A stretch of 64,000 nucleotides of DNA from Leptospira sanjuanensis (GCF_022267375.1 NZ_JAIZBH010000001.1:2690001-2754000); one strand, 5' to 3'; positions 36,030 through 50,199 are shown, counted from the first letter of the stretch. The notes: a model not told the origin generated them from the letters alone. Numbers and translations are program-made.

Positions 36030-37133
36030 ATGATTCCCTTTCAACCCATTCTAAATTCGCTTAAAAGCTACGAAGCCGGTAAACCGATCGAACTCGTCGT
36101 ACGGGAATTCGGGATCGATCCGCACCAAGTCATCAAACTCGGTTCCAACGAAAACCCGTTCGGCTGCGCACAACCAGTCGTCGAAGCCGTTCAAAAGGCC
36201 GCTTCCACGATGTCGTATTATCCGGACGATTCTTACCTGGATCTGAAAACCGCGTTAGGCGAAAGATTCGGCGTGACCCCCGATCGGATCATTCCCGGCA
36301 ACGGAAGCGATCAGGTTTTGGATTTCGCTTGCCGTTGCGTCCTCGGACCGGGAGATCCGATTCTCATCAATCGAATCACGTTCGCGATGTATAAGATCTA
36401 CGCGCTTCAATGCGGCGCTAAAGTTCATTCCACGGAAACCGTTCCGCACGATCTAAACGCGTTTCTGGATCTCACGAAGTCCGTGAAACCGAAAATCGTC
36501 TTTTTATGCACTCCTTCCAATCCGGTCGGCGACGCGCTCGACAAATCGGACGTTTACGAATTTTTAAGAAGGATTCCCGAGGACACGTTAGTCGTCATTG
36601 ATGCCGCATATATGGAATTCGGAAACAAAAAGGATCCGAACAAGTTCATTCCAGCAAAAGAAGTCACCGATCTTTTTCCGAACGTATTTTATACGGGGAC
36701 ATTTTCCAAGGTTTACGGACTCGGAGGAATGCGGATCGGATACGGAATCGGAAACAAGGAATTGATCTCCAATCTGTATAAGATGCGTCCTCCGTTCAGC
36801 GTCGCCAATCTCTCCGCGCTCGCGGCCACGACCGCCCTGCAAAACGAATCGCACGTGGAATCCTATCTCGAAAACAATCTAAACGAGATGAAACGATACG
36901 AAGAGTTCGCAAAAGAACAGCGGATCGAATTTATGAATTCGTACGCGAACTTCATTACGCTTTTTGCAAGAAAGAACGGGAGATCTTCCACGGAAATCGC
37001 GCAATCCCTACTGCGTCAGGGAATCATTCTCCGCGATTTGAAAAGTTACGAATTGGGCGCGCTTCGAATCACGATCGGAAGACCGGACCAAAACGATCGG
37101 GTTCTCGACGCTTTGCGCAAAGAATTCGGATAA
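36030..37133 (+). CDS. hisC: histidinol-phosphate aminotransferase
   Basis: A 367-residue class I/II PLP aminotransferase. LGSNENPFG near the N-terminus, [20 protein letters not shown] (PLP-contact Asp and Tyr) and [15 protein letters not shown] with the PLP-binding Lys fit HisC, as does the C-terminal [14 protein letters not shown]. It converts imidazole-acetol phosphate and glutamate to histidinol phosphate. The ATG at 36030 begins the family N-terminus; a 51-codon upstream extension is low quality. It stands alone, not in a his operon. A hairpin terminator follows at once. Confidence 0.92.
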   Translation: MIPFQPILNSLKSYEAGKPIELVVREFGIDPHQVIKLGSNENPFGCAQPVVEAVQKAASTMSYYPDDSYLDLKTALGERFGVTPDRIIPGNGSDQVLDFACRCVLGPGDPILINRITFAMYKIYALQCGAKVHSTETVPHDLNAFLDLTKSVKPKIVFLCTPSNPVGDALDKSDVYEFLRRIPEDTLVVIDAAYMEFGNKKDPNKFIPAKEVTDLFPNVFYTGTFSKVYGLGGMRIGYGIGNKELISNLYKMRPPFSVANLSALAATTALQNESHVESYLENNLNEMKRYEEFAKEQRIEFMNSYANFITLFARKNGRSSTEIAQSLLRQGIILRDLKSYELGALRITIGRPDQNDRVLDALRKEFG

Positions 37134-37160
37134 ATTGCGGTTTTGTAATCAAATCGCAAT
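37134..37160 (+). terminator. hairpin after hisC
   Basis: ATTGCGGTTT pairs with AAATCGCAAT (10 bp, one G-T) over a 7-nt loop, directly after the hisC stop, followed by TCTTCCTTT. Confidence 0.7.
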
Positions 37161-37247
37161 TCTTCCTTTAAAAAAAGATTTTAGATTTTGATCGAAACGC
37201 ACGAAACGTTTATTAAACCTCGCCGGTCTTACGGCCAAGGAGGAAAG

Positions 37248-37412
37248 ATGTTCCAATCCGAATTCAAACAAAAAAAGACGAAAGAAACGATTCAGTCGAT
37301 TCAACAGCGAAATTCCGAATCCAACCGGATTCAAACGGAAACGGGAAAAGGTTTTAAACTGGAAGCCGACACGAAACAAGTCAAGGCTCGTCCGGAACTT
37401 TACGACAAATAA
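37248..37412 (+). CDS. small basic protein, 54 residues
   Basis: A short gene with an ideal ribosome site: AAGGAGG at 37237-37243, 4 bp before the ATG. The product starts MFQSEFKQKKTKETIQSIQQ and is rich in Lys, Gln and Glu, hydrophilic, probably helical or disordered. No family recognised. It lies between hisC and the 3' end of rarA (convergent). The ribosome site makes translation likely; function unknown. Confidence 0.72.
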   Translation: MFQSEFKQKKTKETIQSIQQRNSESNRIQTETGKGFKLEADTKQVKARPELYDK

Positions 37413-37447
37413 TCAATTCGCCGCGCTCTTCGAACGATCGAAGTCAT

Positions 37448-38715
<1,268 letters not shown>

Positions 38716-38719
<4 letters not shown>

Positions 38720-38943
38720 GAAACTTCCAACTCGTTTTTGATTTTTCGAAGACAGGTTCGGATCGTCGCGTTGCAGACGTCGCAGGCGCTGTGACAACAA
38801 ACCAAGGATTGTTCCCGGATATTTCCCTGCAGAACGTTTTCGATCAGGGCTTGGATCCGAATCGGAAGATCGAACAGATCCAGATTCTCTCGGATGACTT
38901 CTTCTCTCGTTTTCGGAAATAGATTGGGTTGATTCGTTTCCAA
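38716..38943 (-). CDS. Cys-rich small protein between vtt and rarA
   Basis: A 75-residue protein starting at TTG (38943) with AAGG upstream. Its second half has five Cys in 15 residues ([17 protein letters not shown]), which suggests a metal or Fe-S site; the first half is an ordinary amphipathic helix. Its TGA overlaps the TTG of rarA, so translation is coupled. I do not recognise the family. Position inside a mutL-rarA operon hints at a link to DNA maintenance (inference). Confidence 0.68.
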
Positions 38944-39005
38944 GAGTTTAACCTTGAACCAAAAATTCTTTCATTCGATTGGACTGCGTTTGCAAGCCGA
39001 ACGGC

Positions 39006-39626
<621 letters not shown>

Positions 39627-41385
39627 CTCTGCTCAACTTTACTAAGGTGGGTCTTCCGTGCGGACAACGGGAAGGATTTTCGCAATAACTCAGTCTGTTT
39701 AAAATTTCGGCGAGGATCGGATCGGAAAGTTGATCCCCTTTTTTGATCGCGGAACGACAGGCAACACACTTCGCCATTAGATCGTATAACTCGGGTTCGG
39801 TGGATTCCTTTCCTTCGGTTCGGTTTAAAAAATCGAGAATGATTTCCTTTTCCTCTCCCGGTTCCATATAAGCCGGAATTTCCCGAAGAACCACGCTGTC
39901 CTCCCCGAGCGGATCGAGGTGAATTCCGACTTCTTCGTATTCCTTACGTCGGTTTAAAATTTCTTCCTGTTCCTGTTTGGAAACGTCGATTCGAATCGGC
40001 GTCAAAAGCGGCTGGATTCCGTAATTCTTCTTTTCTAGTTTTCGAAGAACTTCTTCGTATCGGATTCGTTCGTGCGCCGTATGTTGATCGATGATGTAAA
40101 AACCGTCTTCCGCTTCCGCGAGGATAAACGTTTCGAATAGAACTCCGAAGTGTTTTTTCGGAACAAAGGAAGAATGTTTCACCCGTTCGTCGGTAAGCGC
40201 CGAAAGAGAAGCTCCCGGTCCCATTCTTTCCAGATCGAAACCTTCCTGTCTGGGAATTTCGCTGAACAACTCTCGACTGAGCAGCGGACTCTCCTGCGCT
40301 CGGGAAGAAGAATGCGCCTGATACAAAGAACTCGTTTTAAACGCATCGGGTGTCGGTCTTAAAAGACGTTTTTTCAATTCTAAAAAACTGACCGGAGTGC
40401 TAGATCGCAATTCCTTTTGAATGAGAGTGAGAAAAAATCCGTTGAAACCTTCCTCGTCCAAAAAGCGGATTTCTTTTTTGGCCGGATGGACGTTAACGTC
40501 GACTCGGGAAGGATCGATATCGAAAAATAAAAAACAATACGGATGTCCGTTCGGAGGAAGCAGTTCGTCATACGCTTTTTTTAAAAGAACGGAGCTGTAC
40601 TTGATTTCGATCGGTCTTCCGTTGATGAAGATGAATTGTCCGGTCCGATTCGATTTATAAAAATCGGGATCGCTGATATAACCGTAGGCTTTGATTCCGC
40701 CCCGTTCCAAACTCACTTCCAAAAGATGATCCCGGAAATTCTCCCCGAACAGATCGATGATCCGATCCTTTTTATTTTCTCTGGAAGGAAGAACGAACAC
40801 TTCCTTTCCGTCTTGAAAAAGACGAAAGCGAACGTCTTCTCTCGCAAGCGCTTGCGTCGTTACGCGGTCGCGGATCTTTTTATCTTCGGAGCGGATCGAC
40901 TTTAGGAATTTTCTGCGGACGGGAGTGTTAAAGAAAAGTTCTTCCACGAGAATTTTCGTTCCCGTAAATCCGGGAATTTCTTCTCGATCGGAAATCGTTC
41001 CTCCGGTCGAACGGATCTTCCAAGCGGTTTTCTGATCCTTGGTCCCGCTTTCCAACGTTAGGCGGGACACCGACGCGATGGAAGCGAGCGCTTCGCCGCG
41101 GAATCCGTAACTCAAAACGGATTCAAGATCCTTATAATCTCGGATCTTACTCGTGGCATGTCGTTTTAACGCAGGTTCCAAATCTTCGGGAGCGATTCCC
41201 GAACCGTTATCGGTGATCCGCAACAAGGAGAGACCGCCGTCCTTGGATTCGATGTCCACTTGAGTCGCACCCGCGTCCATGGAATTTTCCATCAGCTCTT
41301 TCACGACGGAATGCGCGGATTCGATGACCTCGCCGGCGGCGATTTGATTGATGAGTTCCGGACTGAGTTCTTGGATTTTCCCCAT

Positions 41386-41878
41386 GGATGGTTCCAATGT
41401 CGGAACTCCGACCAAGACTGTCAATCGGGGAAATGGTCGAAAACCGGCGGAGTAGCGAATCTTTCCAAACTTCCTCCGAATCGGGAATCTTCGTAAACGG
41501 TAGAAGCTTACAATCGGAACGATTCTTTTTTTCAACGTTTTTATCCTGAATCCGCAAACCGTTTCCGGATTTCCCAAAAGAATGACAACGCGCTTGAACC
41601 TACGAACAAATGTCTGTCATATTATAAACGGAATATTAAATTTTACGAATACTCCATTCAAACGAAAAACAAACCGAAAACGTTTCACTACAATCCGCGG
41701 ATGTTTCATTCACATGGAAGCCTGTTTCATAAAATTATTTCCAAATGCTGAAAATTATTAAGCGAAGTCCGGTTTCTAGATTCGGATTCGTTTGCGGCTC
41801 TGTTTCGTTCCCGTGAAAAATAAAAAGATTAGAGTAAGATAGGCCGAAGACGAACCGACTACAAACAAAGGACATACA
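41386..41878. other. 493-bp divergent intergenic region
   Basis: Lies between the divergent mutL and DUF1554 genes. The stretch 41600-41780 is AT-rich with several GTTTCA words but no repeat I can define. No RNA gene, small gene or terminator could be supported. Confidence 0.6.
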
Positions 41879-42562
41879 ATGTTTAAAAAGATTTTTCTTA
41901 CTCTGCTGACGGGAACGATCGCAGCGACTCTTTGCTCCTGCGAAGACAAAAAGAAAGACGACACAAGTCTTCTTTTTCTTCTTCTCGGATCCGCAAGCGG
42001 CGCGATAGGAACGGCGCCCTCCTGCAAAGACGCTTCGTTTTGCAGGACGTTTATTGCGACAAACAACGGCGCCGGTTACAACGGAAACTTAGGCGGAATC
42101 GCGGGAGCCGACGCAAAATGTATGGCCGCAAGACCAAGCGGTTTAAACGGAACGTATAAAGCGTTGCTCGTTTCTTTTAACGTCCGCGAAGTCGTTTTTG
42201 CCGGAGACGGAAGTCCGGGTCTGATCGATTGGGTCTTGTATCCGAATAAACAATATCGAAGAAGCGACGGAACCACCGTTACGTTTACGACCAACGCAAA
42301 CTCGACCGTCACCGCAAACCTTGCAAACGGAATCGATGCGGGAGCGCAGAAGTTCTTTTGGAACGGTTTCAACGGAGGTCCGGGAACCTTTCCTTGGGAA
42401 GTTGCATCCGATTGCAACGCGTGGGCTTCCAACGACGGAAACAATGCAGGGCAAGCCGGAAACACGACTTCGACCAATCCGAACGATGTTCCCGGAGGAG
42501 CGTTTACGGTAGATACGTGGAACTGTAACGCAAACTTAAATCTTCTCTGCGTCGAACAGTAA
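41879..42562 (+). CDS. DUF1554 lipoprotein
   Basis: A 227-residue lipoprotein: signal sequence [20 protein letters not shown] with Cys at residue 21 (LCSC), then a polar tether, then the DUF1554 domain, recognised by [31 protein letters not shown], the ALLVS strand, [19 protein letters not shown] and the terminal LNLLCVEQ. The domain resembles the collagenase NC10/endostatin-like or C-type-lectin-like fold group and is common as surface lipoproteins in Leptospira. AAAGGA lies 7 bp before the ATG. Probably outer membrane or surface located (family knowledge). Confidence 0.88.
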   Translation: MFKKIFLTLLTGTIAATLCSCEDKKKDDTSLLFLLLGSASGAIGTAPSCKDASFCRTFIATNNGAGYNGNLGGIAGADAKCMAARPSGLNGTYKALLVSFNVREVVFAGDGSPGLIDWVLYPNKQYRRSDGTTVTFTTNANSTVTANLANGIDAGAQKFFWNGFNGGPGTFPWEVASDCNAWASNDGNNAGQAGNTTSTNPNDVPGGAFTVDTWNCNANLNLLCVEQ

Positions 42563-43190
42563 GTAAAATGGAGAATGGCGAGCCTAGGCCGCCATTTTCC
42601 ACTCCGAATCAACCCGTTTCTAAGAGCGAGTCTAAAGACCTTAGATGTGGGAACTCTTACAAAAAGAAATAGAAGCGAATCTATGAAATTCTGTGCCAGA
42701 AACGCAATGTGTGGGAACTCTCACAAATGTTAGGAACTTGACAGCCGTTTCTTTTAGAGTTATGAGTCGCGCTCTAAATCCAACCAGTTCCTAGCATCCT
42801 AAATCTTCAGAATGTGAGATCAAAGCGGAAACCGACTTCGTTCCTTTCTTGTTTACTTGGAATCGCATTCGTTAAAAATAAATCATCCTATAAATTAACA
42901 GTCATATTTAAAATTTAGATTATTCAAAATAAAAATCAAAAGCATTTTTGTCAAAACCTCCGTATCCAGAATCGCCTAACAAAGAAATTCGACGCAAAGA
43001 CCGCGACTTTAAAAAAAAGGAGCCGGTTTCGAACGCTTCTAAATGGAAGCAAAAAAAAGGGTGAAAAACACATAGTAATTTATGAAAAAAGCCGCGCTCG
43101 AAACGTTGTAAAAGTGAGAGCACAAAAAGGATTACATTTTTTGAATATGTTTCCGATAATAAATGGGATGCGATTCAAGGAAGGCCAAGG
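42563..43190. other. 628-bp gap with short repeats
   Basis: Besides the hairpin at 42574, it holds two inverted copies of the short repeat found at 11438-11720: ATGTGGGAACTCTTACA at 42645 and TGTGTGGGAACTCTCACA at 42708. The remainder, 42800-43190, is AT-rich and without a supportable gene; a 67-codon minus frame at 42920-43123 lacks a ribosome site. Confidence 0.6.
42574..42598 (+). terminator. hairpin after the DUF1554 gene
   Basis: AATGGCG and CGCCATT enclose AGCCTAGGC, followed by TTTCC; located 12 bp after the stop. Short T tract, so efficiency is uncertain. Confidence 0.6.
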
Positions 43191-44141
43191 ATGAATTTCG
43201 AAAAAGAATACGATCTGGAAAAACTTGTAAACAATTGTCTGGATTTGCTGTCGATTCAGCGTTTGGACGGCACCGTTTTGCAAGTAAATCCTTCGTTCGA
43301 GCGCGTTCTCGGATGGACGGAAGAGGAACTCGTCGGCAGACAACCGTTTCATCTTCTTCACCCGGACGACGAAGAAGCTACCTTTCAGGAATTCGAAAAA
43401 TTAAATCAGGGACTTCCCACTCTTTCTTTTCAAAACCGATTCCGTTGCAGGGATGGAAACTATAAATTCTTCGCCTGGACCGCATTTCCCGATCTAAAGG
43501 CGGGTTTAATCTATGTGACGGGACGGGATATTTCCGAACTCGTCGAAACAAATCAAAAGGTCAATCAACTCGCTGCGGATCTCAAGGAAGCGAACGACCA
43601 ATTGTTCGAACAGGCTTCCAGCGACCCATTGACAAAACTTAAAAATAGAAGAGCGTTCAACGAGGAAATGAACTGCATCGTTCATCAATCTCTCACCAAA
43701 GGACATTCCCTTTCGCTTCTGATGATCGATGTGGATTACTTTAAGGACTACAACGATCAATTCGGGCATCTCGCGGGAGATCAGGTTTTGATCGACCTTT
43801 CTTCACTGTTGACCCAAACGCTCCGCCAACACGACGTGATCGCAAGATACGGAGGGGAGGAATTCATCGTCGCCATGCCCGATACTTCCGAAACGGCCGC
43901 GAGCCAAATCGCGGAACGGCTTCTTCAAATCATCCGTGAATTCCCCTGGAAAAAAAGATCCGTAACGATCAGCATCGGAGTTTCCACCCTCTCCGGAAAT
44001 CAAAAATCCCGGATCGAAAACAACGTTCATCTTATGAATCTGATAGAATCCGCCGACCGGGCCTTGTATCATTCTAAGATGTGCGGAAGAGATCGGACGA
44101 CTCACAGTTCTCGAATCGCATCCGAAAGCCAATCCTTGTAA
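43191..44141 (+). CDS. PAS-GGDEF diguanylate cyclase, paralogue 1
   Basis: A 316-residue soluble protein: PAS_3-type sensor (about 1-118; LLHPDDEEA, RFRCRDGNYKFFAWTAFPD), a coiled-coil linker (120-140) and a GGDEF domain (140-300). The active site is GGEEF at 221-225, and the product-inhibition I-site Arg-x-x-Asp is present (212-215, RQHD). It should make c-di-GMP and be subject to feedback. AAGGAAGGCCAAGG precedes the ATG. First of three tandem paralogues with collinear residues. Confidence 0.93.
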   Translation: MNFEKEYDLEKLVNNCLDLLSIQRLDGTVLQVNPSFERVLGWTEEELVGRQPFHLLHPDDEEATFQEFEKLNQGLPTLSFQNRFRCRDGNYKFFAWTAFPDLKAGLIYVTGRDISELVETNQKVNQLAADLKEANDQLFEQASSDPLTKLKNRRAFNEEMNCIVHQSLTKGHSLSLLMIDVDYFKDYNDQFGHLAGDQVLIDLSSLLTQTLRQHDVIARYGGEEFIVAMPDTSETAASQIAERLLQIIREFPWKKRSVTISIGVSTLSGNQKSRIENNVHLMNLIESADRALYHSKMCGRDRTTHSSRIASESQSL

Positions 44142-44237
44142 TCGAAAAGATCCAGTTCTTCCTCCATCGAAAAGAACCGGCTTCCATACAAAGGATTTCG
44201 CTTAACAATTTGGAAAAATCTTTTCAGGAAGGTGCGT

Positions 44238-45167
44238 ATGGGTTATAAAAAGGAATACAATCTAGAAAAATTCTACCAGTATTCCCTGGATTTATTTTCG
44301 ATCCAAAGACTGGACGGAACGGTCATCTCGGTGAATCCTTCGTTCCACAGAATCCTAGGATGGACCGAAGAGGAACTTCTCGGAAAAACTCCCTTTCATC
44401 TGCTGCATCCGGACGATCAGGACATGATTAAAATGGAATTCGAAAAATTGGACGGAGGCATTCCTAGAACTTCCATCCAAAATCGGGTTCGCTGCACCGA
44501 TGGGAGTTATAAACATTTTGCATGGACCGGATATCCGGATCTAGAAGCGGGATTGGTCTATGTTACCGGAAGAGACATCACCGAAACGATCGAGTCGAAT
44601 CAAAAGATCAGTCAACTCGCATCGGAACTGAAGGAAGCCAATGATCGATTGTTTGAGCAGGCCACGACCGATCCTTTGACAAAATTGAAAAATCGAAGAG
44701 CCTTTACGGAAGAACTTCAATATCTGATGCATCACGCTCAAAATCACAAAAGTCATCTTTCTTTGCTCATGATCGACGTGGACCATTTCAAAGAATACAA
44801 CGACAAATTCGGTCATCCGGCGGGCGATGCGATATTAGTAAATCTCGCCAAGTTACTCACCGAAACTCTTCCAAAAAACGCAACGCTGGCCCGATACGGA
44901 GGAGAAGAATTCATCGTAGCTCTACCCGACACGTCGCGAACGCGCGCGATCGAAGTGGCCGAAAAATTGACCTCCACAATCAGAAAATTCGATTGGGAAA
45001 ATAGGAGTATAACGATCAGCATCGGCGCTGCAACAACCGGACCGATGTTAAACGAAGTCAACCATGCGTTCGACGCGAAAGAACTTTTAGAAAATGCAGA
45101 CAAAGCCCTTTACGTCTCGAAAGCAACCGGAAGAAATCGGGCGACTCATAGCCACTCGGAAGCATAA
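44238..45167 (+). CDS. PAS-GGDEF diguanylate cyclase, paralogue 2
   Basis: A 309-residue protein with the same PAS-linker-GGDEF layout as its neighbours. GGEEF lies at 221-225, so it should be catalytic, but the I-site position reads Pro-Lys-Asn-Ala (212-215) instead of RxxD, so product inhibition is likely lost. I use the ATG at 44238, preceded by AGGAAGG at a good distance, over a GTG two codons earlier. 96 bp separate it from paralogue 1, with no terminator. Confidence 0.92.
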   Translation: MGYKKEYNLEKFYQYSLDLFSIQRLDGTVISVNPSFHRILGWTEEELLGKTPFHLLHPDDQDMIKMEFEKLDGGIPRTSIQNRVRCTDGSYKHFAWTGYPDLEAGLVYVTGRDITETIESNQKISQLASELKEANDRLFEQATTDPLTKLKNRRAFTEELQYLMHHAQNHKSHLSLLMIDVDHFKEYNDKFGHPAGDAILVNLAKLLTETLPKNATLARYGGEEFIVALPDTSRTRAIEVAEKLTSTIRKFDWENRSITISIGAATTGPMLNEVNHAFDAKELLENADKALYVSKATGRNRATHSHSEA

Positions 45168-45402
45168 AGACAGTGCATCAAAGGATAAATTTTTCAAAAT
45201 TCAGCCCAAGAGGAACAAGAATCCCCGATCAGCATTATTCGTTTTTATAAAAACGAATGGATATTGAATAATATTCTATAAATCGAATGTATTCTTTGAT
45301 CTCCGAATAAACTCGATTCCGTTTTTTTCTTTAATATTCTTATTTCTGCCAGTAAAATACCGATCATTAAACGAATTGGGTTTCGAGAAAAAAGATAACG
45401 AT

Positions 45403-46338
45403 ATGTATAACGGAATCAAATACGACATCGAAAAGTTTTTCGATTATTCTCTCGATATGCTTTGCATCGCTAAAATCGACGGATACATTTTCAAGATCAA
45501 TCCTTCCTTTCAAAAAGCGTTCGGTTGGGCGACCGAGGAATTGCTGGCGTTTAATTCTTATTCTTACCTGCATCCGGAGGACGTGGAACCGACTTACAAG
45601 GTAATCGAGGAACTCATACAAGGAATTCCGATTTTATCGTTTCAAAACCGATATCGTTGCTCCGACGGAAACTATAAGAATTTTTCCTGGACCGCGTTCC
45701 CGGATCGATCCGCCGGTTTGATTTATGCGATCGGAAGAGACATCACCGAAATCGTGGAGTCGAATCGAAAGCTCAATCAGCTCGCGGCCGAATTGAAGAA
45801 CGCAAACGATCGATTGTTCGAACAAGCCTCCACCGACCCCCTTACGAAATTAAAAAACAGAAGAACCTTCAACGAAGAGTTGCAATTCTTAATCGAAGCC
45901 GCTCGTAGAAAGAAGGGATTTCTTTCCTTAATCATGATCGACGTCGATCATTTCAAAGAATACAACGACCGCTTCGGTCATCCAGCGGGAGATAGGGTTC
46001 TCGTAGGATTGGCCCGTGTTCTTACCGAAACGCTGCGGGTAAGCGACCTTTTAGCCCGATTCGGGGGAGAAGAATTCGTAATCGCCTTGCCCGATATGCC
46101 CGAACCAAAGGCGATCGAAGTGGCGGAACGATTGGTGACGATGGTTCGAAAACAATCCTGGGAAAACACTCCGATCACGATCAGCGCGGGGATCTCGACC
46201 CTCGATTTCGGAAAACAGACGGATCAATCCCCGTACGCCGATTGTGCGTCGGAAATCATCGAAGAAGCGGATCAGGCCTTATATCGCTCGAAAGCGAACG
46301 GAAGAAATTGTCACACGCATAGTTCCAAAACATTCTAA
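45403..46338 (+). CDS. PAS-GGDEF diguanylate cyclase, paralogue 3
   Basis: A 311-residue protein, more diverged in its PAS domain (MLCIAKIDGYIFKINPSFQK, SYLHPEDVEPTYK) than paralogues 1 and 2. GGEEF at 221-225 and I-site RVSD at 212-215 are both present. I use the ATG at 45403; a TTG nine codons earlier is possible and no strong ribosome site decides. A 235-bp gap precedes it, so it may have its own promoter. The three enzymes probably answer different stimuli through their PAS domains. Confidence 0.9.
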   Translation: MYNGIKYDIEKFFDYSLDMLCIAKIDGYIFKINPSFQKAFGWATEELLAFNSYSYLHPEDVEPTYKVIEELIQGIPILSFQNRYRCSDGNYKNFSWTAFPDRSAGLIYAIGRDITEIVESNRKLNQLAAELKNANDRLFEQASTDPLTKLKNRRTFNEELQFLIEAARRKKGFLSLIMIDVDHFKEYNDRFGHPAGDRVLVGLARVLTETLRVSDLLARFGGEEFVIALPDMPEPKAIEVAERLVTMVRKQSWENTPITISAGISTLDFGKQTDQSPYADCASEIIEEADQALYRSKANGRNCHTHSSKTF

Positions 46339-46398
46339 ATTTTAAATATTCAAAAATCCGAATCAGTCCAATCTCTAAATTGAAACGCGATCGAAATC

Positions 46399-47655
46399 CT
46401 AACCTTCTTTCCCTTGCGTTTTGATGAACGGCTCTTTCGGAGATAGAAAATATCCGCTTAAACTCGCGATCAAAACCGGAGTAAAACTGTAAAGTCCGGT
46501 CAGTTCGGACAACAAAATCGTGGTCGAAATCGGCGTTTTGGTTACGGAAGAATTTACGGCCGCCATCAGACAGATCATTAGAAAGGATTCGTTTTCGCTC
46601 GGAAGAATTCCGAACAAAAGTTTTCCGGCGCAGGCTCCGAGAAAAAACAGAGGAATGATGATTCCCCCTCTCCATCCGGTGGAAACGGTAGTCGTAATCG
46701 CGAACGTCTTCCAGAAAATCAGCGCGACCAAAAAGAGGAGAGTGAATTTTCCTTCCACAATCTGATTGAGCTGATCGTGGCCGAAAAATCGGGTCAACGG
46801 AATCTGCCAAGCGATCAAACCCAATACGAGACCGCCCAACAAGGTTTTCCAATAGATCGGTCCGGGAATTTTAGAATACGCCCAACGGTTTGCGACGAAC
46901 AATCCGTGAAACATCCAGCCCAAGGCCGCGCCGATCCCCCCCAGCAAAAGTGCATATAAGAAATCTTGAATGTCTCCGGGAACGTATTGCGGAAACTGCC
47001 AGGTAGGCTGCAAACCTGCGTGCGTCATCCAAAGAAATACGAAAAACGCCGAGGTGCTGGATAAGAACGCGGGAAGAAGAGCCTTATAGTATTCGACTAC
47101 GTGTCTGTGTTGCAGAATCTCAAGCGCAAATAACGCGCCCCCGAGAGGGGAACCGAAAAGGGAGGTAAAACCGGCGGCCATTCCGGCTATCGTCATGGAT
47201 CTGTATTCTTCTCCCGTGAGTCTAAGTTTTTCCGCGAACCAATTTCCGAATGAACCGGTGATTTGTACGAGAGGCGCCTCCGGTCCCGCGCTTCCCCCCG
47301 CCGAGATGCTCAACAAAGAGGAAAGAGCCATGGAAGGATTTTGACTCGCTTCGAGTTTTCCGCCGCGAAACCGTATATTATCGATTACTAATGAGATTTC
47401 TCCGGGTTCTCCCAAAAGATGAATGATGAGTCCGACGAGCAAACCGCAGACGGCCATAAACGGAACCGTATAAACGCCGGAAACCGCGGACGCGAAACGG
47501 ATGAGATATTCCAAGAGCATCCAAAACGCGGCTGAAAAAAGTCCGCCCGCAACTCCGAGGATCAGATAAAAAAACGTGAGCCTCGAAAGCATAAAGGGAT
47601 TCTTTTTGGAAAGAACCAAAACCCTGGATCGAAGAAGTTCCGCGATCGTGATCAT
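46399..47655 (-). CDS. ClC-family chloride channel or H+/Cl- antiporter
   Basis: A 418-residue membrane protein with about ten helices. The ClC filter motifs are present as ISAGGSAGPEAPLVQITG (GxxGPExP type), SLFGSPLGGALFALEI, STGWRGGIIIPLFFLGA and KTPISTTILLSELTG. Anion exchange in bacteria supports acid resistance or fluoride export; the exact ion is not readable. I chose the ATG at 47655; a GTG 18 codons earlier overlaps purM. The start lies 10 bp after the purM stop, so it is probably co-transcribed. Confidence 0.9.
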   Translation of the reverse strand: MITIAELLRSRVLVLSKKNPFMLSRLTFFYLILGVAGGLFSAAFWMLLEYLIRFASAVSGVYTVPFMAVCGLLVGLIIHLLGEPGEISLVIDNIRFRGGKLEASQNPSMALSSLLSISAGGSAGPEAPLVQITGSFGNWFAEKLRLTGEEYRSMTIAGMAAGFTSLFGSPLGGALFALEILQHRHVVEYYKALLPAFLSSTSAFFVFLWMTHAGLQPTWQFPQYVPGDIQDFLYALLLGGIGAALGWMFHGLFVANRWAYSKIPGPIYWKTLLGGLVLGLIAWQIPLTRFFGHDQLNQIVEGKFTLLFLVALIFWKTFAITTTVSTGWRGGIIIPLFFLGACAGKLLFGILPSENESFLMICLMAAVNSSVTKTPISTTILLSELTGLYSFTPVLIASLSGYFLSPKEPFIKTQGKEG

Positions 47656-47665
47656 AGATGTGCTG

Positions 47666-48700
<1,035 letters not shown>

Positions 48701-48757
48701 TCCCAAAGTCCCGACTCTTTTTTAGGAATAGCTTGAGAAATAGGAGATCCCTGCACA

Positions 48758-49420
<663 letters not shown>

Positions 49421-49576
49421 AGTTACTCCGAGATGAATCCTCTATGGAGGAGTTTTCGTATTATACTCTAGTTCGAAAAAAACGGATCGAATTTTTAGAG
49501 GAAAGTTAGGAAATTTATTTCAAAAAAAGAAAAACGGTTTTTGGAAATTTATTTCCAAAGAAAGCGCTTTTAAAAA

Positions 49577-50128
49577 TTAGGAAAAAAATTTCCCGGATGC
49601 GGAGAAGTCGGATTCTCCCGTTACGATCAAAAATTCCGCGCCTGACGCGGTGGTGAATTTTTTGTGTTTGGATCCCGCGTTCGCCCTGTGGAAATCTCCG
49701 GCTTGCATCGTAGCTCCCGCGATGTTTAAGTCGCCTTTTATCAAAAGACAATCCTCGGCGCTACTATGAGAATGCGCTGGAAAAACCGCGTTCGGTTCCA
49801 TCCGTATCATGAGCGTTACGGTTTGTCGCTTTGTATCGTGGTTGAGAATTTTGTATTCCACTCCCTCGAACGGACTCTTTTTCCAGAGAGAGATTTCGCC
49901 GTCTCGGACAAAGAGGAAGTCTTCGGCCGGAGTTCCGTCCACAAGGAAGGAGGATATAATCGTATCTCTTACGGAAGATTCGGGTAGGATCTCGTTTAAA
50001 GAAGAAAGCGCTTGTAAATGAAAAATTTCTTCGAGTTCCGCATTCGCGGGAAAGGGATCAAAGACCTCGTTCGGAAAAACGAAATCCTCCCAGCGTTCTC
50101 TCGGTTCCGGATTGGAGTGCGAAGTCAT
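49577..50128 (-). CDS. ChrR-like cupin protein, possible anti-sigma partner
   Basis: A 183-residue protein whose second half (about 85-175) is a cupin: FPAHSHSSAEDCLLIKGDL carries the His-x-His and acidic ligands, and AGDFHRANAGSKHKKF the later His. In ChrR the cupin follows a zinc-binding anti-sigma domain; here the first 80 residues lack the HxxxCxxC zinc motif. It lies downstream of an ECF sigma gene in the same direction, but a 144-bp repeat element is between them. Role as regulator of that sigma factor is inference. Confidence 0.7.
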   Translation of the reverse strand: MTSHSNPEPRERWEDFVFPNEVFDPFPANAELEEIFHLQALSSLNEILPESSVRDTIISSFLVDGTPAEDFLFVRDGEISLWKKSPFEGVEYKILNHDTKRQTVTLMIRMEPNAVFPAHSHSSAEDCLLIKGDLNIAGATMQAGDFHRANAGSKHKKFTTASGAEFLIVTGESDFSASGKFFS

Positions 50129-50199
50129 ATTTCTATCACCCTACTTTTCTATACGTTCTACAAGGGAATTCGGATTCTTTTTTTTCGCAAATTTGTAGA

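Noticed and set aside
42920..43123. 67-codon minus-strand frame in a repeat-bearing gap
   Set aside because: No ribosome site, Phe/Leu-rich composition typical of AT-rich non-coding DNA, no neighbour support.
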